A DNA stretch of 34,602 nucleotides from an uncultured Acidimicrobiales bacterium (GTDB taxonomy: Bacteria; Actinomycetota; Acidimicrobiia; Acidimicrobiales; SHLQ01): the NCBI GenBank assembly GCA_937969565.1, contig CALBVR010000255.1, positions 1 to 34,602 on the forward strand, read 5' to 3'. The notes beneath the pieces are model-generated. The model did not search any database, was not told the origin of the DNA, and worked only from the letters and a program-made list of their open reading frames with translations. The stretch's first letter is position 1. Every line of letters begins with the position of its first letter. This document shows positions 1 through 8,118 of the stretch, in pieces. The position numbers and the translations under genes are program-made.

Positions 1-350
1 GGCGACAGTCGTTCGAGCACGGCGAGGAAGCCAAGCGTGACCGACTCCTGCAGGAGCAGCGGATCCGCCGGGTCCTCATCTGCCGGGAGGCCGTCGAACC
101 AGGGTTCGGACAACCACGGACCCACGTACTGTTCGCGGCGATGCTGGGCCGACTTGAGCCGGTCAAGGGCAAGCCGAGTCACCACGGTCGTCAGCCAGGC
201 GGGCGGGTTGTCGATCGTTGCTCCGGACGCCGCATACCGGAGCCACGCTTCCTGCACGACGTCCTCGGCATCGTCGGGGGTACCCACCAACCGATACGCC
301 ACGCCGAGAAGGCGGCCACGTTCCTGTTCGAAGAATTCGGCGTCGGCCAC
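1..350 (-). CDS. ECF sigma factor, SigJ/ECF41 type (partial, C-terminus off window)
   Basis: Only the first ~116 codons are visible; the rest lies beyond position 1. The GTG start at 350 follows the stop of the upstream oxidoreductase by 2 nt, so the two are translationally close. Residues ~5-40 read FFEQERGRLLGVAYRLVGTP then DDAEDVVQEAWLRY, the classic sigma region 2. Next comes WLTTVVTRLALDRLKSAQHRR and EQYVGPWLSEPW. The (R)xxYVGPWLPEP-like segment is characteristic of SigJ/ECF41 sigma factors, which usually carry a C-terminal SnoaL-like domain that acts in place of a separate anti-sigma factor; that part is not in the window. ECF41 genes typically sit beside the oxidoreductase or decarboxylase gene they control, and here the FAD oxidoreductase is directly upstream. 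The subgroup call is inference from the partial sequence. Confidence 0.85.
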   Translation of the reverse strand, partial: MADAEFFEQERGRLLGVAYRLVGTPDDAEDVVQEAWLRYAASGATIDNPPAWLTTVVTRLALDRLKSAQHRREQYVGPWLSEPWFDGLPADEDPADPLLLQESVTLGFLAVLERLS

Positions 351-352
351 GA

Positions 353-1558
353 TCAGTGCACCCTCGGGCGGGTCTCCACCATTCGAATCGCCGCCGCGGC
401 AGCCGCCCGGGCGCTGGCCAAACTGGCGTCGGCGAGATGACCGTCCGGACCGACCCAGTCGCCGGCGAGCGCCACGTGGTCGAAGCCACTGTCGGACACC
501 GTGGGCCGTCCGGCCAGGCCGCCACCGGCAGCCGTTGCGATTGCGCCAACCGTCGTCATCCGATGCAGCCTACGACGCACGACGATGTCGCTCTCCGCCA
601 CACCGGCAAACGAGGCGAAGGCCGTGAGGCCATCGACGTTCGGTTCCGCCTCCGGAGCGAGGTACTCCACGAGCGCAGCATGCCAGTGCCCGGCCGGTGC
701 AAGTTCAGCTGCGGCGGAGTGGTTGGAGAAGTAGAAGGGCACATCGCCGCCGAGCACGAAGTTCTGACCAGGCTTCGCTGCGAGGCCGAGATCGAGGCAG
801 CTGGCCGCGGCAGGCGGGCCTGTTGGCAGTTCCCGGCCGAGCAATCGAGCGGCCTGTGCGGGATCACCAAGTGCAAGGATCACGGCCGCCGCATCAGGCA
901 GGTGATCCACCGTCGTCCCGGTGCGGACGGTTACGCCCAGCGTCGCGGCGAGTTGATCCACCATCGTCTGCCAGCCGCGGTCGAGGTAGAGCACGCCCGG
1001 GCCGAGGGCCAGCTGCAGTTGGGAAATCGCGACCTCCGCGCTGAGCCGATCGGGGTCGTTCACGTAGGTGGACAGCCGGACCAGCGCGTGCAGAAGGGTA
1101 CGCGCCCGTCGGTCCTTCACCGAACCTTCAACCCACTCGCTGACGGTCCGGTCAGCGAAGCGGGCCGACCGGAGTCGAGGGAGCGAACCGAGCAGCCGGC
1201 CGATCTGGGCCTTCCCACGAACGCCAAGCGCCCTGGTCCGAAACAACGTCCCCGGCCCGGCCGGCGCGATCTCGGCTCGACCGTCGAAGACGACGCGCCC
1301 CGCAACAGCCGGCGGCCCACCGGTCACCTTCACACCGAGTTCGTCGAGCACCTCCTGCCCAACGCCACCCCGATACAGGGCGTGCGGGCCCTGGTTGAGA
1401 AAGAACCCATCTCGGTCGTCGGTGGCCGCCCGGCCGCCAAGCCGAGCGCTGCGCTCGAGCACCGTCACCGAATGCCCGGCCCGGGCCACATAGGCGGCAG
1501 CGGCGAGCCCTGCGAGCCCGCCGCCAACGATCACCACATCTGTCGTGTTGTCATCCAT
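353..1558 (-). CDS. FAD-dependent oxidoreductase (phytoene desaturase / amine oxidase-like)
   Basis: 401 aa. The N-terminus has a Rossmann dinucleotide-binding motif, VVIVGGGLAGLAAAAYVARAG (GGGLAG at residues 12-17), followed by VTVLE and the second FAD signature RLGGRAAT. The C-terminus has the usual FAD-closing segment HVALAGDWVGPDGHLADASLASA. This is the architecture of NAD(P)/FAD proteins related to phytoene desaturase, protoporphyrinogen oxidase and monoamine oxidase; substrate cannot be told. It lies between a DoxX-like membrane protein gene (53 nt upstream) and an ECF41-type sigma factor gene (2 nt downstream). FAD oxidoreductases are recurrent neighbours of ECF41 sigma factors, so it is a plausible regulon member of that sigma factor. 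Confidence 0.85.
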   Translation of the reverse strand: MDDNTTDVVIVGGGLAGLAAAAYVARAGHSVTVLERSARLGGRAATDDRDGFFLNQGPHALYRGGVGQEVLDELGVKVTGGPPAVAGRVVFDGRAEIAPAGPGTLFRTRALGVRGKAQIGRLLGSLPRLRSARFADRTVSEWVEGSVKDRRARTLLHALVRLSTYVNDPDRLSAEVAISQLQLALGPGVLYLDRGWQTMVDQLAATLGVTVRTGTTVDHLPDAAAVILALGDPAQAARLLGRELPTGPPAAASCLDLGLAAKPGQNFVLGGDVPFYFSNHSAAAELAPAGHWHAALVEYLAPEAEPNVDGLTAFASFAGVAESDIVVRRRLHRMTTVGAIATAAGGGLAGRPTVSDSGFDHVALAGDWVGPDGHLADASLASARAAAAAAIRMVETRPRVH

Positions 1559-1611
1559 GTCGTATCGACGAGACCGCTTTCAGAAAAGTGACATGGTTCT
1601 GGAAGCGGGTA

Positions 1612-2298
1612 CTACCGGTGCGCGCGCATTCGGTCGACCAGCAGGAAGGCGCAAGCGCTGACGAGCCCGCCAAACGTGGCGAGCATCACTGCTGGGTCGT
1701 CGATCACTGCGGTCGGATCGATCGTGCGCATGAAGGGCACCGAGACGAGCGCAACCATCCAGCCCATTCCCATCGTGAGCAGGGCCATCTGTTCGCTGTT
1801 TCGATCCCAGCGCTGTTCGAGCACCCAGAGGAACACGGCCATCTGGGCGAGCAGGTAGAAGACCGACGGGCTCACGGCACCACCGGCAACGAAGACGAGG
1901 TTCATCGTCATACCGGCAACGAGTGCGATCCGTCGACCGAAGCCGGTGACGAGCGCCAGGCCGACAAGCCCCTGCAGCATGACCACGCCGACGATGACGG
2001 CATTGATGTTCGGCTCCACAAACAGCTCGGCGAACGTGTCGAACCATGGCAGCCGAGTGTCCGCATGTTCGGTGAGGAACTCCTCGATCGTCGCTCCGGA
2101 CCACCACTCGCCGTCGATCACCTTCTCCGTTGCTGCCCGGAGCCAACCGAGCCCGATGAAGGTCTGAATCAGCAACACCCAGACCGGCGTCTGACGCAGG
2201 CGGGCAAGCGTGGCGTCGACGACGCCGGAGGGCGCCACTTCGACCGGCGGCGAGGTTGAGGTTGGGGCGGAGGGGGGTGCGGTCTGTACCGATGTCAT
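1612..2298 (-). CDS. DoxX-like integral membrane protein
   Basis: 228 aa from the ATG at 2298; a TTG at 2310 in the same frame would add four residues (LGGG). The first ~35 residues are low-complexity and rich in Pro, Ser and Thr, and are followed by about four to five hydrophobic spans: VWVLLIQTFIGLGWLRAATEK, INAVIVGVVMLQGLVGLALV, the stretch around IALVAGMTMNLVFVAGGAV, a long span around VFYLLAQMAVFLWVLEQRW and a final span near AVMLATFGGLVSACAFLLV. The GWLRAATEK segment with the downstream four-helix pattern resembles DoxX/DoxD (thiosulfate:quinone oxidoreductase small-subunit-like) proteins. Function in this family is often respiratory-chain linked but is not assignable here. It may head an operon with the FAD oxidoreductase and sigma factor. 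Confidence 0.7.
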   Translation of the reverse strand: MTSVQTAPPSAPTSTSPPVEVAPSGVVDATLARLRQTPVWVLLIQTFIGLGWLRAATEKVIDGEWWSGATIEEFLTEHADTRLPWFDTFAELFVEPNINAVIVGVVMLQGLVGLALVTGFGRRIALVAGMTMNLVFVAGGAVSPSVFYLLAQMAVFLWVLEQRWDRNSEQMALLTMGMGWMVALVSVPFMRTIDPTAVIDDPAVMLATFGGLVSACAFLLVDRMRAHR

Positions 2299-2468
2299 GC
2301 CACCACCCAAACGGCAATCTCAAAACACAGGCTCAGCCAAACCAAAAGCTCACGTAAGACCAGCGGTGGTTTCGCTTCGAGTGCGTCCGAGCATCCCGGC
2401 TGGGATTACTCCCTACACGAGATACACCCGTTTTTTGTTGTCAATAGGTTCGGGTGCGATTCCACGGG

Positions 2469-2474
2469 TATGAT
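2469..2474 (+). promoter_or_regulatory. -10 element TATGAT, probable leaderless promoter
   Basis: TATGAT lies exactly 6 nt before the ATG at 2481, placing the expected transcription start on or next to the start codon. No convincing -35 hexamer at 16-18 nt. No useful Shine-Dalgarno spacing (GAGGT abuts the ATG), which agrees with a leaderless mRNA. Confidence 0.55.
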
Positions 2475-2480
2475 CGAGGT

Positions 2481-2753
2481 ATGGATACGTGGCAGTTCCT
2501 CACCAACCACACACACGTGCTGATCGCGTTGCGCCGCAACCCCGACCTTCGCCAGCGCGAGATCGCCGACATGGTCGGCATCACCGAGGGCGCCGTCCAG
2601 CGCATCATCGGCGAACTGGAAACCGCCGGCTGCCTCACCCACGAACGTGTGGGCCGTCGCAACCACTACCAGATCCTCGAAGAGAACGATCTCCGCCATC
2701 CGATGGAGAACAACCACACCCTCGGCGAGCTCCTCGCCCTGCTCGAGGACTGA
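2481..2753 (+). CDS. Small winged helix-turn-helix regulator (MarR/HTH_24-like)
   Basis: 90 aa. Residues ~15-60 form a winged HTH: ALRRNPDLRQREIADMVGIT, then EGAVQRIIGELETAGCLTHE, and the wing VGRRNHYQI. The C-terminal tail (ENDLRHPMENNHTLGELLALLED) is acidic and helical. This is a bare DNA-binding module without a ligand domain; the targets are unknown. I chose ATG 2481 over an in-frame GTG at 2454 because a TATGAT -10-like hexamer stands 6 nt before 2481 and would lie inside the longer reading. It is divergent from the DoxX-like gene, so the 183-nt gap could hold a shared control region. Confidence 0.8.
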   Translation: MDTWQFLTNHTHVLIALRRNPDLRQREIADMVGITEGAVQRIIGELETAGCLTHERVGRRNHYQILEENDLRHPMENNHTLGELLALLED

Positions 2754-2764
2754 CCTCCCCGACT

Positions 2765-3397
2765 TCAGTCCTCGCGAAGCTGCTGAAGCTCCTCGTAGTT
2801 GACGAAGCACCGCTGCAACAGCTCGTCATAGAGCCGGTCAGGGTCATGCTCGGCGGTGATCCCGCCGGACAGCTCACTCATCATGAAGCCATGAATCGCT
2901 GCCACCGTCATCCGCACACGGCTCTCATACACGGCATCGGGCCAGCCACCGCCTGAGCGCCCGAACCGCACAAGCTCCTCGACCATTCGGTCGCGAAGTC
3001 CCGCCTCGCCGAACGGATCCCCTCCAGGTTCGCGCACGATCAACATCCGGAACTGCGCGGGGTTGGCCAAACAGAACTGTCGATAGCCCTGGGCCGCCTC
3101 CATGAAAACACCGAGAATCGTCTGCTTCGATCGATCGTTGGCCGCATGCGAGATGGCGACATCGAAGATCTCGTTGACCGACCGGATGGCGCTCCGATAC
3201 ATCTCGTCGACCAGCGCGTCCCTCGAACCGAAGTAGGTGTAGATCGACTGGGTGGTCGTACCCGCTTCGAGTGCGATCCGACGATTCGTCAGTCCCGCCA
3301 CGCCGTCGACAGCAAAGATCGCATGCGCCGCATCGAGCAGACGCGAACGCATCTCGTCCGCCTTCTGCTGTCGCCCGGTGGGTGGAACGTCGTCCAT
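2765..3397 (-). CDS. TetR/AcrR family transcriptional repressor
   Basis: 210 aa. Residues ~14-60 form the TetR HTH (ADEMRSRLLDAAHAIFAVDG, then LTNRRIALEAGTTTQSIYTY and FGSRDALVDEMY). The C-terminal ligand domain includes the QGYRQFCLANPAQFRMLI segment seen in TetR_C_33/WHG-type members. A perfect 9-bp-arm inverted repeat stands just upstream (3436-3461), a good candidate for its own operator. The next gene upstream is a methyltransferase on the same strand, so the repressor could control itself and targets elsewhere. The effector is unknown. Confidence 0.92.
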   Translation of the reverse strand: MDDVPPTGRQQKADEMRSRLLDAAHAIFAVDGVAGLTNRRIALEAGTTTQSIYTYFGSRDALVDEMYRSAIRSVNEIFDVAISHAANDRSKQTILGVFMEAAQGYRQFCLANPAQFRMLIVREPGGDPFGEAGLRDRMVEELVRFGRSGGGWPDAVYESRVRMTVAAIHGFMMSELSGGITAEHDPDRLYDELLQRCFVNYEELQQLRED

Positions 3398-3435
3398 GAG
3401 GGAGCCGCCTGTTCTCGGCCCGCCGGTTTCAATTC

Positions 3436-3461
3436 ACCATATCATTTCGATCTGATATGGT
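3436..3461. promoter_or_regulatory. Palindromic operator candidate for the TetR regulator
   Basis: ACCATATCA - 8 nt - TGATATGGT: a perfect 9-bp inverted repeat in an AT-rich island, 39 nt upstream of the TetR start. The minus-strand reading includes TATGGT, a possible -10 hexamer inside the palindrome, so repressor binding would block the promoter. Size and symmetry are typical for TetR operators; binding is inference. Confidence 0.7.
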
Positions 3462-3480
3462 TTTCCCATCGCCGCCGATA

Positions 3481-3516
3481 CGGGGTGTTCCTGTCCGCAA
3501 GGTCCGGAGCACCCCG
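3481..3516 (-). terminator. Hairpin terminator candidate after the methyltransferase gene
   Basis: CGGGGTGTTCC (3481-3491) pairs with GGAGCACCCCG (3506-3516) with one wobble, an 11-bp stem with a 14-nt loop, 21 nt beyond the methyltransferase stop. A T-run (3517-3529) follows on the plus strand only, so on the minus strand it would be a U-tract-poor hairpin, as is common in actinobacteria. Confidence 0.5.
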
Positions 3517-3537
3517 TTTCTGCTTTTTGCGCGCCGG

Positions 3538-4308
3538 TCAGCTCGCCCGGCGCCGACCGACCCACACGGACCACACGAGCACCTCCCGGTCGCGGCGCTG
3601 GTCGGCCTCCCACTCCCCCAACACGTCCCGGTACTCCTCCGCCCGAGGGCTCTGTGACACATCCGCCCATCGCTCGAACGCGCGCCTCGTTCGCTCCAGG
3701 TAGCCGTCCCAGTCGTGCGCTGAAGTGGTGACGCGCCCGAGCACATCGAGCTCATGCTCATCGAACAAGACGTCGATCTCCGACGCACCCGGAAGCCGCA
3801 CACGGGTGTCGGAGTTGACGGCATCGGATCGGCGCATGTCGCCGATCGCCACTCGACCACCCGGACGAACCCGTTCCGCCACAGCTCGCACCGTGCCGCC
3901 AAGGCCGTGCCACACCCACGAAGCGCCGAGACAGGCAACGAGATCCGCTCCCTCCACCCGATGATCGCGTGCCTCGCCAACGATCCAGTCGAGTCCATGA
4001 ACACCACGCGCCCGATCCACGGCTGCGGCAATCATCCACGGCGACAGATCAACGCCAGAACCGCGTATGCGCGCCCGCTCGGCCAACCGCAACAGGAGCG
4101 CTCCGCCGCCGCAGGCCAGGTCGACGGCCACATCGCCATCGGCGGGTTCGAGTAGATCCACGACAGCGTCCAGATCTGCGCTCGACATCGGACTCGCGAT
4201 CTCCAAGCCGTGGTGCAACGCCTCGAACACCTCGAACCGTTCGAACAGATCGTCGACATCCAGGCCCGGCTGGATGCTCACGCTCGACGGCAACACTGGA
4301 CGGCCCAT
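3538..4308 (-). CDS. Class I SAM-dependent methyltransferase
   Basis: 256 aa. Motif I is [20 protein letters not shown] (residues ~61-80), followed by [36 protein letters not shown] (motif II-like) and [13 protein letters not shown], the ordered strands of a Rossmann methyltransferase. The C-terminal third ([17 protein letters not shown] to [14 protein letters not shown]) is a helical cap seen in small-molecule methyltransferases. Substrate unknown. It is divergent from the hydantoinase gene with an 83-nt gap. Confidence 0.85.
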   Translation of the reverse strand: MGRPVLPSSVSIQPGLDVDDLFERFEVFEALHHGLEIASPMSSADLDAVVDLLEPADGDVAVDLACGGGALLLRLAERARIRGSGVDLSPWMIAAAVDRARGVHGLDWIVGEARDHRVEGADLVACLGASWVWHGLGGTVRAVAERVRPGGRVAIGDMRRSDAVNSDTRVRLPGASEIDVLFDEHELDVLGRVTTSAHDWDGYLERTRRAFERWADVSQSPRAEEYRDVLGEWEADQRRDREVLVWSVWVGRRRAS

Positions 4309-4391
4309 CGAAGCAGCATGTCAGACCAACGAATCCACGTCCGCGATCGCCCACGACGCCGATCCGCGGACCGGCGTGCGACACTTGCGGG

Positions 4392-7300
4392 ATGGCTCGT
4401 TGGCAATTCTGGATCGACCGTGGCGGCACCTTCACCGACGTCGTCGCCCGCCGCCCCGATGGGTCACTCGTGACCCACAAGCTCCTGTCCGAAAATCCCC
4501 GGCACTACCCTGACGCCGCCATCCAGGGCATCCGCGACCTGCTCGGAACTCGCGCCGGAGAACCGCTCGACACCGACCAGATCGAGTCCGTCAAGATGGG
4601 CACCACCGTCGCCACGAACGCGCTCCTCGAACGTGAGGGCGAACCCACGGCGCTCATCACCACGAGCGGCTTCGCCGACGTTCTCCGCATCGGCTACCAG
4701 GCACGACCAGACCTCTTCGCCCTCGACATCGTGCTCCCCGAAATGCTCTACCAACACGTCGTCGAAATCGACGAACGGGTCACGGCGACCGGCGATGTCC
4801 TCACCGCCCTGGATCTCAACCACGCCCGCGTCGCGCTCGAAACCGTCCGAGCGAACGGCATCGACTCGATCGCCATCGCATTGCTCCACGGGTACCGCCA
4901 CACCGACCATGAAGCTCAGCTCGCCGAGCTGGCGGCCGACATCGGCTTCGCCCAGATCTCCGTGAGCCACGAGGTCTCCCCGCTCATGAAGCTCGTGTCC
5001 CGAGGCGACACCACCGTCGTCGACGCCTACCTCTCCCCCATCCTTCGACGGTACGTCGCACAGGTTGCCGGAGAGCTCGGCGACACCCGCCTGATGTTCA
5101 TGCAGTCGAACGGCGGGCTCACCGACGCACACGCCTTCCGCGGAAAGGACGCGCTGCTCTCCGGTCCCGCCGGGGGTGTCGTGGGCATGGTGCGGACAGG
5201 CGAGGCGGCCGGCCACCATCGACTGATCGGCTTCGACATGGGCGGCACGTCGACCGACGTCTCCCACTACTCCGGTGAACTCGAGCGAACCTTCGAGACA
5301 CTCGTGGCCGGAGTGCGAGTTCGCGCACCGATGATCGACATCCACACCGTGGCGGCCGGCGGCGGATCGATCCTTCACTTCGACGGCAGCCGGATGCGCG
5401 TCGGCCCAGACTCCGCCGGCGCCGACCCCGGACCCGCCTGCTACGGCAACGGCGGACCGCTCGCAATCACCGACTGCAACGTCCTGCTCGGAAAGCTCCG
5501 ACCGGATCACTTCCCCCACGTCTTCGGCGCCGACGGCGCGCAGCCACTCGATGCGCAGATCGTGCGCGAACGGTTCGCCACGCTCGCCGAAGAGATCTCC
5601 CGATCGACCGGCACCCCGCAGTCACCCGAGTCCGTCGCCGAGGGCTTCCTCGCCATTGCTGTCGAGAACATGTCCAACGCCATCAAGAAGATCTCCGTGC
5701 AACGCGGCCACGACGTGACCGACTACACGCTCGCCTGTTTCGGCGGTGCCGGTGGCCAACACGCGTGCCTGGTGGCCGACCGGCTCGGCATCGAACGGGT
5801 GCTGATCCATCCCCACGCCGGCGTGCTCTCGGCGCTCGGGATCGGTCTGGCCGACGTCCGCCACGTGAACGAGGAAGCAGTCGAATCGACGCTGGCCCAG
5901 CCGAGGCTCGACGAACTGCAGGAACGGTGGGACGAGCTCGGCGCCCGGGGTACCGCGGCCGTGCAGGCGCAGGGTGTCCCCGCTGAGCAGATCCGTGCCG
6001 TGCGACGGCTCGCCCTCCGGTACGCGGGTTCCGACACGTCGATGCATGTGGCCGCCGGCCCGGTTGTCGACGTGATCGCTGCGTTCGAGTCGTTGCATCG
6101 AGCCCGCTTCGGTTTCATCAGCCCCGAGAAGGACCTCATCATCGAGTCGATCCAGGTGGAGACCATCGGGGCAGACGAAACGATCGAAACGACAAGCGAA
6201 GCGACGATCGACACCCCAGACGAATCGCTCGAACATCCGACGACCATGGCGGGGCTCGCATTCATGACGCCCTTCATCGAACGGACCAGCCTCAACCCGG
6301 ACACTCCAGTGAATGGACCGGCCGTGCTCCTCGAGGCCACCGGCACCACCGTCGTCGAACCCGGCTGGCAGGCGATGACCACCTCGACCGGCGACCTCGT
6401 GCTCGAACGCGTCATCCCCCTCCCCGATCGAGCTGCCGTCGGCACGTCCGTCGATCCCGTCCAGCTCGAGATCTTCAACAACCTGTTCATGAACATCGCC
6501 GAGCAAATGGGCGTGGTCCTCGAGAACACGGCCGCATCGGTGAACATCAAGGAGCGGCTCGACTTCAGCTGCGCCGTCTTCGACCCCGCCGGTGATCTCA
6601 TCGCCAACGCACCCCACATGCCGGTGCACCTCGGATCCATGAGCGAATCGATCAAGTCGATCATCCGACAGAACCCCGACATGACCCCCGGGCGGGTGTG
6701 GGTGATGAACGCCCCGTACAACGGCGGCACGCATCTTCCGGACATCACGGTCATCAAGCCCGTCTTCGACGACACCAACCCGACCACCCCGATCTTCTAT
6801 GTGGCGTCACGCGGCCACCACGCCGACGTGGGCGGCACGGTCCCCGGATCCGCTCCGGCCGACTCCACGTCGGTCGACCAGGAGGGCGTGCTGCTCGACA
6901 ACGTGATCCTCGTCGACGACGACCGCTTCCTCACCGACGAGATCCGTCACCTCCTCACGAGCGCCACGTACCCGGCTCGAAACCCCGACCAGAACATCGC
7001 CGATCTCAAGGCACAGGTGGCCGCCTGCGAAAAGGGCACGACGGAACTTCGCCGGGTGATCGAGCACTTCGGCCTCGATGTCGTCCATGCCTACATGCGA
7101 CATGTGCAGGACAACGCCGAGGAATCCGTGCGCCGCGTGATCGATGCGCTCTCGGACAGCAGCTTCACGTACGAGATGGACGACGGGCATCAGGTGGCAG
7201 TCACCATCTCCGTCGACCGACAGGACCGTTCGGCAGTCATCGACTTCACGGGCACGAGCGACACGCACCCGGGCAACTTCAACGCACCGAGCGCCATCGC

Positions 7301-7982
7301 GCACGCCGCCGTGCTCTACGTCTTCCGCTGCCTCGTCGACGACGACATCCCGCTGAATGCCGGATGCATGAAACCGCTGCAGCTGATCCTGCCCGATGCG
7401 TCGATGATCAACCCGAGCTATCCGGCCGCAGTGATCTCCGGCAACGTCGAGACCAGCCAGGTGATCGTGGACACGCTGTTCGGCGCCCTCGGCGTGATGG
7501 GCGCCGCGCAGGGAACGATGAACAACTTCATCTGGGGGAACGACACCCACCAGTACTACGAGACGATCTGCGGTGGTGCAGGCGCGACCGCGTCGAGCGC
7601 CGGCTGCAGCGCCGTGCACACCCACATGACGAACTCCCGGCTCACCGATCCCGAGGTGCTGGAATGGCGCTACCCGGTGATCCTCGAAACCTTCCATGTG
7701 CGAGCAGGTTCCGGCGGCGAAGGGGCGCGGCGGGGCGGTGACGGCGTGGTTCGCCGCATGCGATTCGAAGAAGCGATGGAGATCAATGTGCTCTCCGGTC
7801 ACCGGAGCGTGCCACCGTACGGCGCGGCCGGTGGCGGCGCCGGAGCGGTGGGCCACAACCGCAAGATCGCTGCAGACGGGACGATCACGGAGTTCGGGGC
7901 GACGCTGCAAACGACGGTGGAGCCCGGCGATCGCTTCGAGATCGAAACGCCCGGAGGCGGCGCCCACGGCCCCACCTCGTGA
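4392..7982 (+). CDS. Fused hydantoinase A/B (5-oxoprolinase family) protein
   Basis: 1196 aa, close to the ~1200-1290 aa of single-chain 5-oxoprolinases. The frame is open from 3969, but the family N-terminus [18 protein letters not shown] begins at 4392, so the upstream part is not coding. Residues 1-~170 are Hydant_A_N with the nucleotide-binding DRGGTFTD (9-16). Residues ~200-510 are Hydantoinase_A with [12 protein letters not shown] and HTVAAGGGS, then [15 protein letters not shown]. From ~690 is Hydantoinase_B, with [34 protein letters not shown] and [10 protein letters not shown]. The family performs ATP-dependent opening of cyclic amides (5-oxoproline, hydantoins) or carboxylation (acetophenone/acetone carboxylases); a 5-oxoprolinase-type role is the best guess. 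Stands alone, divergent from the methyltransferase. Confidence 0.92.
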   Translation: MARWQFWIDRGGTFTDVVARRPDGSLVTHKLLSENPRHYPDAAIQGIRDLLGTRAGEPLDTDQIESVKMGTTVATNALLEREGEPTALITTSGFADVLRIGYQARPDLFALDIVLPEMLYQHVVEIDERVTATGDVLTALDLNHARVALETVRANGIDSIAIALLHGYRHTDHEAQLAELAADIGFAQISVSHEVSPLMKLVSRGDTTVVDAYLSPILRRYVAQVAGELGDTRLMFMQSNGGLTDAHAFRGKDALLSGPAGGVVGMVRTGEAAGHHRLIGFDMGGTSTDVSHYSGELERTFETLVAGVRVRAPMIDIHTVAAGGGSILHFDGSRMRVGPDSAGADPGPACYGNGGPLAITDCNVLLGKLRPDHFPHVFGADGAQPLDAQIVRERFATLAEEISRSTGTPQSPESVAEGFLAIAVENMSNAIKKISVQRGHDVTDYTLACFGGAGGQHACLVADRLGIERVLIHPHAGVLSALGIGLADVRHVNEEAVESTLAQPRLDELQERWDELGARGTAAVQAQGVPAEQIRAVRRLALRYAGSDTSMHVAAGPVVDVIAAFESLHRARFGFISPEKDLIIESIQVETIGADETIETTSEATIDTPDESLEHPTTMAGLAFMTPFIERTSLNPDTPVNGPAVLLEATGTTVVEPGWQAMTTSTGDLVLERVIPLPDRAAVGTSVDPVQLEIFNNLFMNIAEQMGVVLENTAASVNIKERLDFSCAVFDPAGDLIANAPHMPVHLGSMSESIKSIIRQNPDMTPGRVWVMNAPYNGGTHLPDITVIKPVFDDTNPTTPIFYVASRGHHADVGGTVPGSAPADSTSVDQEGVLLDNVILVDDDRFLTDEIRHLLTSATYPARNPDQNIADLKAQVAACEKGTTELRRVIEHFGLDVVHAYMRHVQDNAEESVRRVIDALSDSSFTYEMDDGHQVAVTISVDRQDRSAVIDFTGTSDTHPGNFNAPSAIAHAAVLYVFRCLVDDDIPLNAGCMKPLQLILPDASMINPSYPAAVISGNVETSQVIVDTLFGALGVMGAAQGTMNNFIWGNDTHQYYETICGGAGATASSAGCSAVHTHMTNSRLTDPEVLEWRYPVILETFHVRAGSGGEGARRGGDGVVRRMRFEEAMEINVLSGHRSVPPYGAAGGGAGAVGHNRKIAADGTITEFGATLQTTVEPGDRFEIETPGGGAHGPTS

Positions 7983-7998
7983 CGTCCGTCACAGGTAA

Positions 7999-8029
7999 CC
8001 TGGCACCTTTTGCCCCAAAAGGTGTCAGG
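7999..8029 (+). terminator. Hairpin after the hydantoinase gene
   Basis: CCTGGCACCTTTT (7999-8011) and AAAAGGTGTCAGG (8017-8029) are complementary except for one wobble pair, with a 5-nt GCCCC loop, starting 16 nt after the stop codon. It can stop transcription from either of the two converging genes. It is built from the repeat motif that continues to 8111. Confidence 0.5.
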
Positions 8030-8111
8030 CCACTTTCAACCCCAATGGTGCCAGGCACGTTGATGGGGTGAAGGTGCCAGGCACGTTCGAGGGGTGAAGG
8101 TGCCAGGCACC
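7999..8111. repeat. Short repeat cluster, 26-bp period, palindromic core GGTGCCAGGCAC
   Basis: The core occurs at 8021 (diverged, GGTGTCAGGCCAC), 8047, 8073 and 8099, each start exactly 26 nt after the last, plus one inverted copy at 7999. The 14-nt linkers after 8047 and 8073 are almost the same (GTTGATGGGGTGAA and GTTCGAGGGGTGAA). GGTGCC-A-GGCACC is itself an inverted repeat. The cluster fills the gap between two convergent genes. It looks REP-like; no mobile-element gene is nearby. Confidence 0.85.
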
Positions 8112-8118
8112 TCGGGGC

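Noticed and set aside
3517-3529. T-run after the hairpin at 3481-3516 as evidence of a plus-strand gene end
   Set aside because: No plus-strand gene ends there; the hairpin is better explained as the end of the minus-strand methyltransferase transcript.
3969-4391. N-terminal extension of the hydantoinase
   Set aside because: Arg/Pro-rich shadow of the methyltransferase gene on the other strand; the family N-terminus begins at 4392.
4464-7967. Minus-strand open frames of 350-390 aa opposite the hydantoinase gene
   Set aside because: No family features; composition as expected for the reverse frame of GC-rich coding DNA.
8021-8111. CRISPR-like array
   Set aside because: The 26-nt period is made of a 12-nt core and short, almost identical linkers; there are no unique spacers and no cas genes.
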